Shown here in pieces: positions 13,974 to 15,888 of a stretch of DNA of 15,888 nucleotides. Both the position numbers and the translations under genes were made by a program. The notes below the pieces were generated by a model. That model had not been told where the DNA came from. It did no database searches and saw only the letters and a program-made list of their open reading frames with translations. The stretch comes from an uncultured Eubacteriales bacterium. Lineage in GTDB: Bacteria; Bacillota_I; Bacilli_A; RF39; UBA660. The stretch is from assembly GCA_905188025.1 (NCBI GenBank), contig CAJJKI010000020.1, positions 1 through 15,888 on the forward strand, read 5' to 3'. How positions within the stretch are numbered: the stretch's first letter is position 1; each line of letters begins with the position of its first letter.

Positions 13974-14720
13974 ATGAGAAGTAGTAGATTATTAAGATAT
14001 TTTGAAGAATATATTAAAAAAATAGATATGAATAATACTTGGTCTAAAGCTAAGTATTTCCATTCTCTAAAATCTATGGATTTAGCTAAAATAATTGCCA
14101 CTGAAATGAATATGTTTACTGAAGAAGAAATTGTTATCATTCAGTTAATTGCTTTATTCCATGATATTGGGAATTTTGAACAAAAAAATTATAATTACTT
14201 AGATAATCAAGAAGAAGATAGCACCATGAAATCAATAGATATCTTATTTGATGATGGCTTAATTCGTAAAATAACTGAAGATACTAAGTATGATAATATT
14301 ATTAAATTAGCTATTTTCTGTCACAACAAAGATGGCCTTCCTAAAAATATTGATGATAAAACAGTATGTATATGTAATATTATGAAAGACGTTCATCGCT
14401 TAGAAGAATTACGTATGGTCATTAACTATCCATATATTGATAATCGTATTAATGAATATCCTACTACCTTAGTATATAATGATTTCAAACTATTTAGACC
14501 AGTAGATACAAAAATGTCTGATAACAATGCCGATAATATCCTTATCAGCTTATCTAATCTCTTTGGCCTAAACTATAAATCAAGTTATACTATCGTAAAA
14601 GATAAACAATATATTGAAAAAATAATTAATTCTCTAATCTTTGAAGATCGTAAAATAGAAAAGTTCTTCAAACAAATAGAATTAGTATTATCTAGTTATT
14701 TACAAAAGAAAATAAATTAG
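13974..14720 (+). CDS. HD-domain phosphohydrolase-like protein
   Basis: The protein is 248 residues from the ATG at 13974, preceded by AGAGGA. An in-frame ATG at 13959 has no ribosome binding site in front. The metal-binding pattern of the HD superfamily is visible: a histidine in FHSLKSMDLAK, the HD pair in ALFHDIGNFEQ, a further histidine in IFCHNKDGLP, and an aspartate in MKDVHRLEEL. No second catalytic domain (GGDEF, RelA synthetase, nucleotidyltransferase) is attached. Such stand-alone HD proteins hydrolyse nucleotides or other phosphoesters; the substrate is unknown. It is monocistronic with its own promoter, and its stop lies 2 bp before the valS promoter with no clear terminator, so some read-through into the T-box leader is possible. 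Confidence 0.8.
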   Translation: MRSSRLLRYFEEYIKKIDMNNTWSKAKYFHSLKSMDLAKIIATEMNMFTEEEIVIIQLIALFHDIGNFEQKNYNYLDNQEEDSTMKSIDILFDDGLIRKITEDTKYDNIIKLAIFCHNKDGLPKNIDDKTVCICNIMKDVHRLEELRMVINYPYIDNRINEYPTTLVYNDFKLFRPVDTKMSDNNADNILISLSNLFGLNYKSSYTIVKDKQYIEKIINSLIFEDRKIEKFFKQIELVLSSYLQKKIN

Positions 14721-14722
14721 TC

Positions 14723-14750
14723 TTGCAAAATATAAATATTATGATATAAT
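14723..14750 (+). promoter_or_regulatory. Promoter of the valS T-box leader
   Basis: TTGCAA (14723-14728), 16 nt, TATAAT (14745-14750) with an extended -10 TGA. The transcript should start near 14757. Confidence 0.8.
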
Positions 14751-14756
14751 ACATGT

Positions 14757-14985
14757 ATCGCGAGAAAATAAAAACTAAGATCAAGAGGAGTAAAATAAAA
14801 TTAATTTAAAGAGAGTTAGTGTATGGTGTAAACTAATAATTAATTTATTTGAAGGTAGCTTGTGAGTTCTCTATCTGAATATAGTAGGATATAGCGTTAA
14901 CTGCGTTAAAGTATTGAGTGATAGCTTAGTCTATAAGAAAGGTGGTACCACGAGTAATTCGCCCTTTCATTATAGACTTTTTTAT
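14757..14985 (+). promoter_or_regulatory. T-box leader (tRNA-Val sensing) of valS
   Basis: The T-box sequence AGAAAGGTGGTACCACGAG (14936-14954) contains TGGT, which can pair with an ACCA tRNA end, matching tRNA-Val. Stem I is closed by AGAGA (14810-14814) with TCTCT (14868-14872). The likely specifier is GTA (14855-14857) in GAAGGTAGC shortly before TGAGT, a valine codon; GTG at 14862-14864 is a weaker alternative. The terminator pairs 14928-14942 (AGTCTATAAGAAAGG) with 14963-14978, one unpaired A included, followed by TTTTTT. The antiterminator would pair part of that 5' arm with the T-box bulge region. Uncharged tRNA-Val should stabilise antitermination and raise valS expression. Confidence 0.9.
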
Positions 14986-15016
14986 TTTATATTTTATAAA
15001 AGAAAGGATGATTAAA

Positions 15017-15888
15017 ATGTTAGATAAAAAGTATAATCATATAGAAGTAGAAAAAGATAAGTATGAGAAATGGAAAACTGCTGGATATTTTAATTCTGGT
15101 GACTTATCAAAAGAACCTTATTGTATAGTTATTCCTCCTCCAAATGTAACTGGTAAATTACATTTAGGTCATGCTTGGGATACAACTCTTCAAGATATTA
15201 TTATTCGTTATAAAAGAATGCAAGGATATGACTGCCTATGGCTTCCTGGTATGGATCATGCTGGTATTGCTACTCAAGCTAAAGTAGATGCCCGTCTTCG
15301 TAGTGAAGGAATAAACCCTCGTAGTTTAACTAGAGAAAAGTGGCTAGAAAAAGCTTGGTCATGGAAAGAAGAATATGCAAGTACCATCCACACTCAGTGG
15401 GCTCGTCTAGGATTAAGTCTTGACTATAATAAAGAAAGATTCACTCTAGATGAAGGTTTAAACTATGCTGTTAGAAAAGTATTCGTAGATCTCTATAATA
15501 AAGGCATTATCTATCGTGGAGAAAGAATCATCAACTGGGATCCTGTTCAAATGACAGCCTTATCAAGCGAAGAAGTTATCTATAAAGAAGATAAAGGAGC
15601 CTTCTATCATATTAAATATTATATCGAAGGAACTGATGAATATCTTGATGTAGCTACTACTAGACCAGAAACTCTCTTTGGTGATACTGCTGTAGCTATA
15701 AATCCTAAAGATGAAAGATATCTTAAATATCTAGGTAAAAATGTAATTCTTCCTATCGTAAATAAACCAATCCCTATCATCACTGATGAACATGCTGATC
15801 CAGAGTTTGGTACTGGAGTAGTTAAAATAACTCCTGCTCATGATCCAAATGACTTTGAAGTAGGACTTCGCCATAACCTAGAAAGAAT
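15017..15888 (+). CDS. valS: Valyl-tRNA synthetase (N-terminal part, cut by the window end)
   Basis: This is the first 290 codons of a class I synthetase that would normally be about 880 residues. The ATG at 15017 follows AAAGGA at 8 nt. The protein contains PPPNVTGKLHLGHAWD with the HIGH-type ATP motif (HLGH), LPGMDHAGIATQ, the NWDPVQ segment, and the start of the editing domain with TTRPETLFGDTAVA and GTGVVKITPAHDPNDFE. The PPPNVTG and editing-domain forms indicate ValRS rather than IleRS or LeuRS. The KMSKS loop and the anticodon-binding and C-terminal coiled-coil parts lie beyond the window. The T-box upstream confirms the assignment. Confidence 0.96.
   Translation, partial: MLDKKYNHIEVEKDKYEKWKTAGYFNSGDLSKEPYCIVIPPPNVTGKLHLGHAWDTTLQDIIIRYKRMQGYDCLWLPGMDHAGIATQAKVDARLRSEGINPRSLTREKWLEKAWSWKEEYASTIHTQWARLGLSLDYNKERFTLDEGLNYAVRKVFVDLYNKGIIYRGERIINWDPVQMTALSSEEVIYKEDKGAFYHIKYYIEGTDEYLDVATTRPETLFGDTAVAINPKDERYLKYLGKNVILPIVNKPIPIITDEHADPEFGTGVVKITPAHDPNDFEVGLRHNLER

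Noticed and set aside
13946..14140. 64-codon minus-strand frame over the start of the HD-domain gene
   Set aside because: Antisense shadow; the HD-domain gene has conserved metal-binding residues and a good promoter.

Overview
The window is very AT-rich (by eye well under 35% GC) and looks like the chromosome of a low-GC Gram-positive bacterium. It has strong AAGGAGG-type ribosome binding sites, sigma-A promoters with TTGACA/TATAAT boxes and mostly an extended -10 TGn, a T-box leader in front of valS, and the sporulation gene spoIIR. Tryptophan is read from TGG and the stop codons are ordinary, which argues against a UGA-recoding Mollicute. A spore-former or former spore-former of the Bacillota, perhaps an uncultured gut Bacilli/Erysipelotrichia-type lineage, is the best guess. 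That placement is inference.

Region by region. 1-82: the 3' end of an unidentified plus-strand gene with its terminator. 95-200: AT-rich, no feature seen. 201-2528: a mobile-type module on the minus strand, made of a 611-residue large serine recombinase and, upstream of it, a small unknown gene. They are separated by three 66-bp tandem repeats. 2551-2742: a complete tRNA-Gly(TCC) unit with perfect promoter and terminator. 2801-5049: tex (RNA-binding transcription accessory protein). 5077-5768: an unknown membrane-anchored, serine-rich protein. 5790-7031: dinB-type Y-family polymerase, convergent with the preceding gene and sharing a bidirectional terminator. 7068-8953: the prfA-prmC operon (release factor RF1 and the methyltransferase that modifies its GGQ). 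8980-9990: an unknown acidic cytosolic protein with its own promoter and terminator. 10037-11124: spoIIR and mntP. 11130-11289: a complete tRNA-His(GTG) unit. 11297-13087: the murF-mazG-like operon on the minus strand. 13130-13674: an XRE-type regulator with an array of TTACCA half-sites in front of it. 13868-14720: an HD-domain protein. 14723-15888: T-box leader and the first 290 codons of valS, cut by the window end.

Most of the window is housekeeping: translation termination (prfA, prmC), tRNAs and aminoacylation (tRNA-Gly, tRNA-His, valS), cell wall (murF), lesion bypass (dinB) and metal homeostasis (mntP). The prfA-prmC-(unknown)-spoIIR-mntP order resembles the Bacillus subtilis order with intervening genes removed. 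The accessory part is the recombinase module at the left. I see no clear previously undescribed multi-gene system. The items most worth a second look are the 66-bp repeat array in front of the recombinase, the XRE operator array, and the unknown proteins at 5130, 9028 and 2256.
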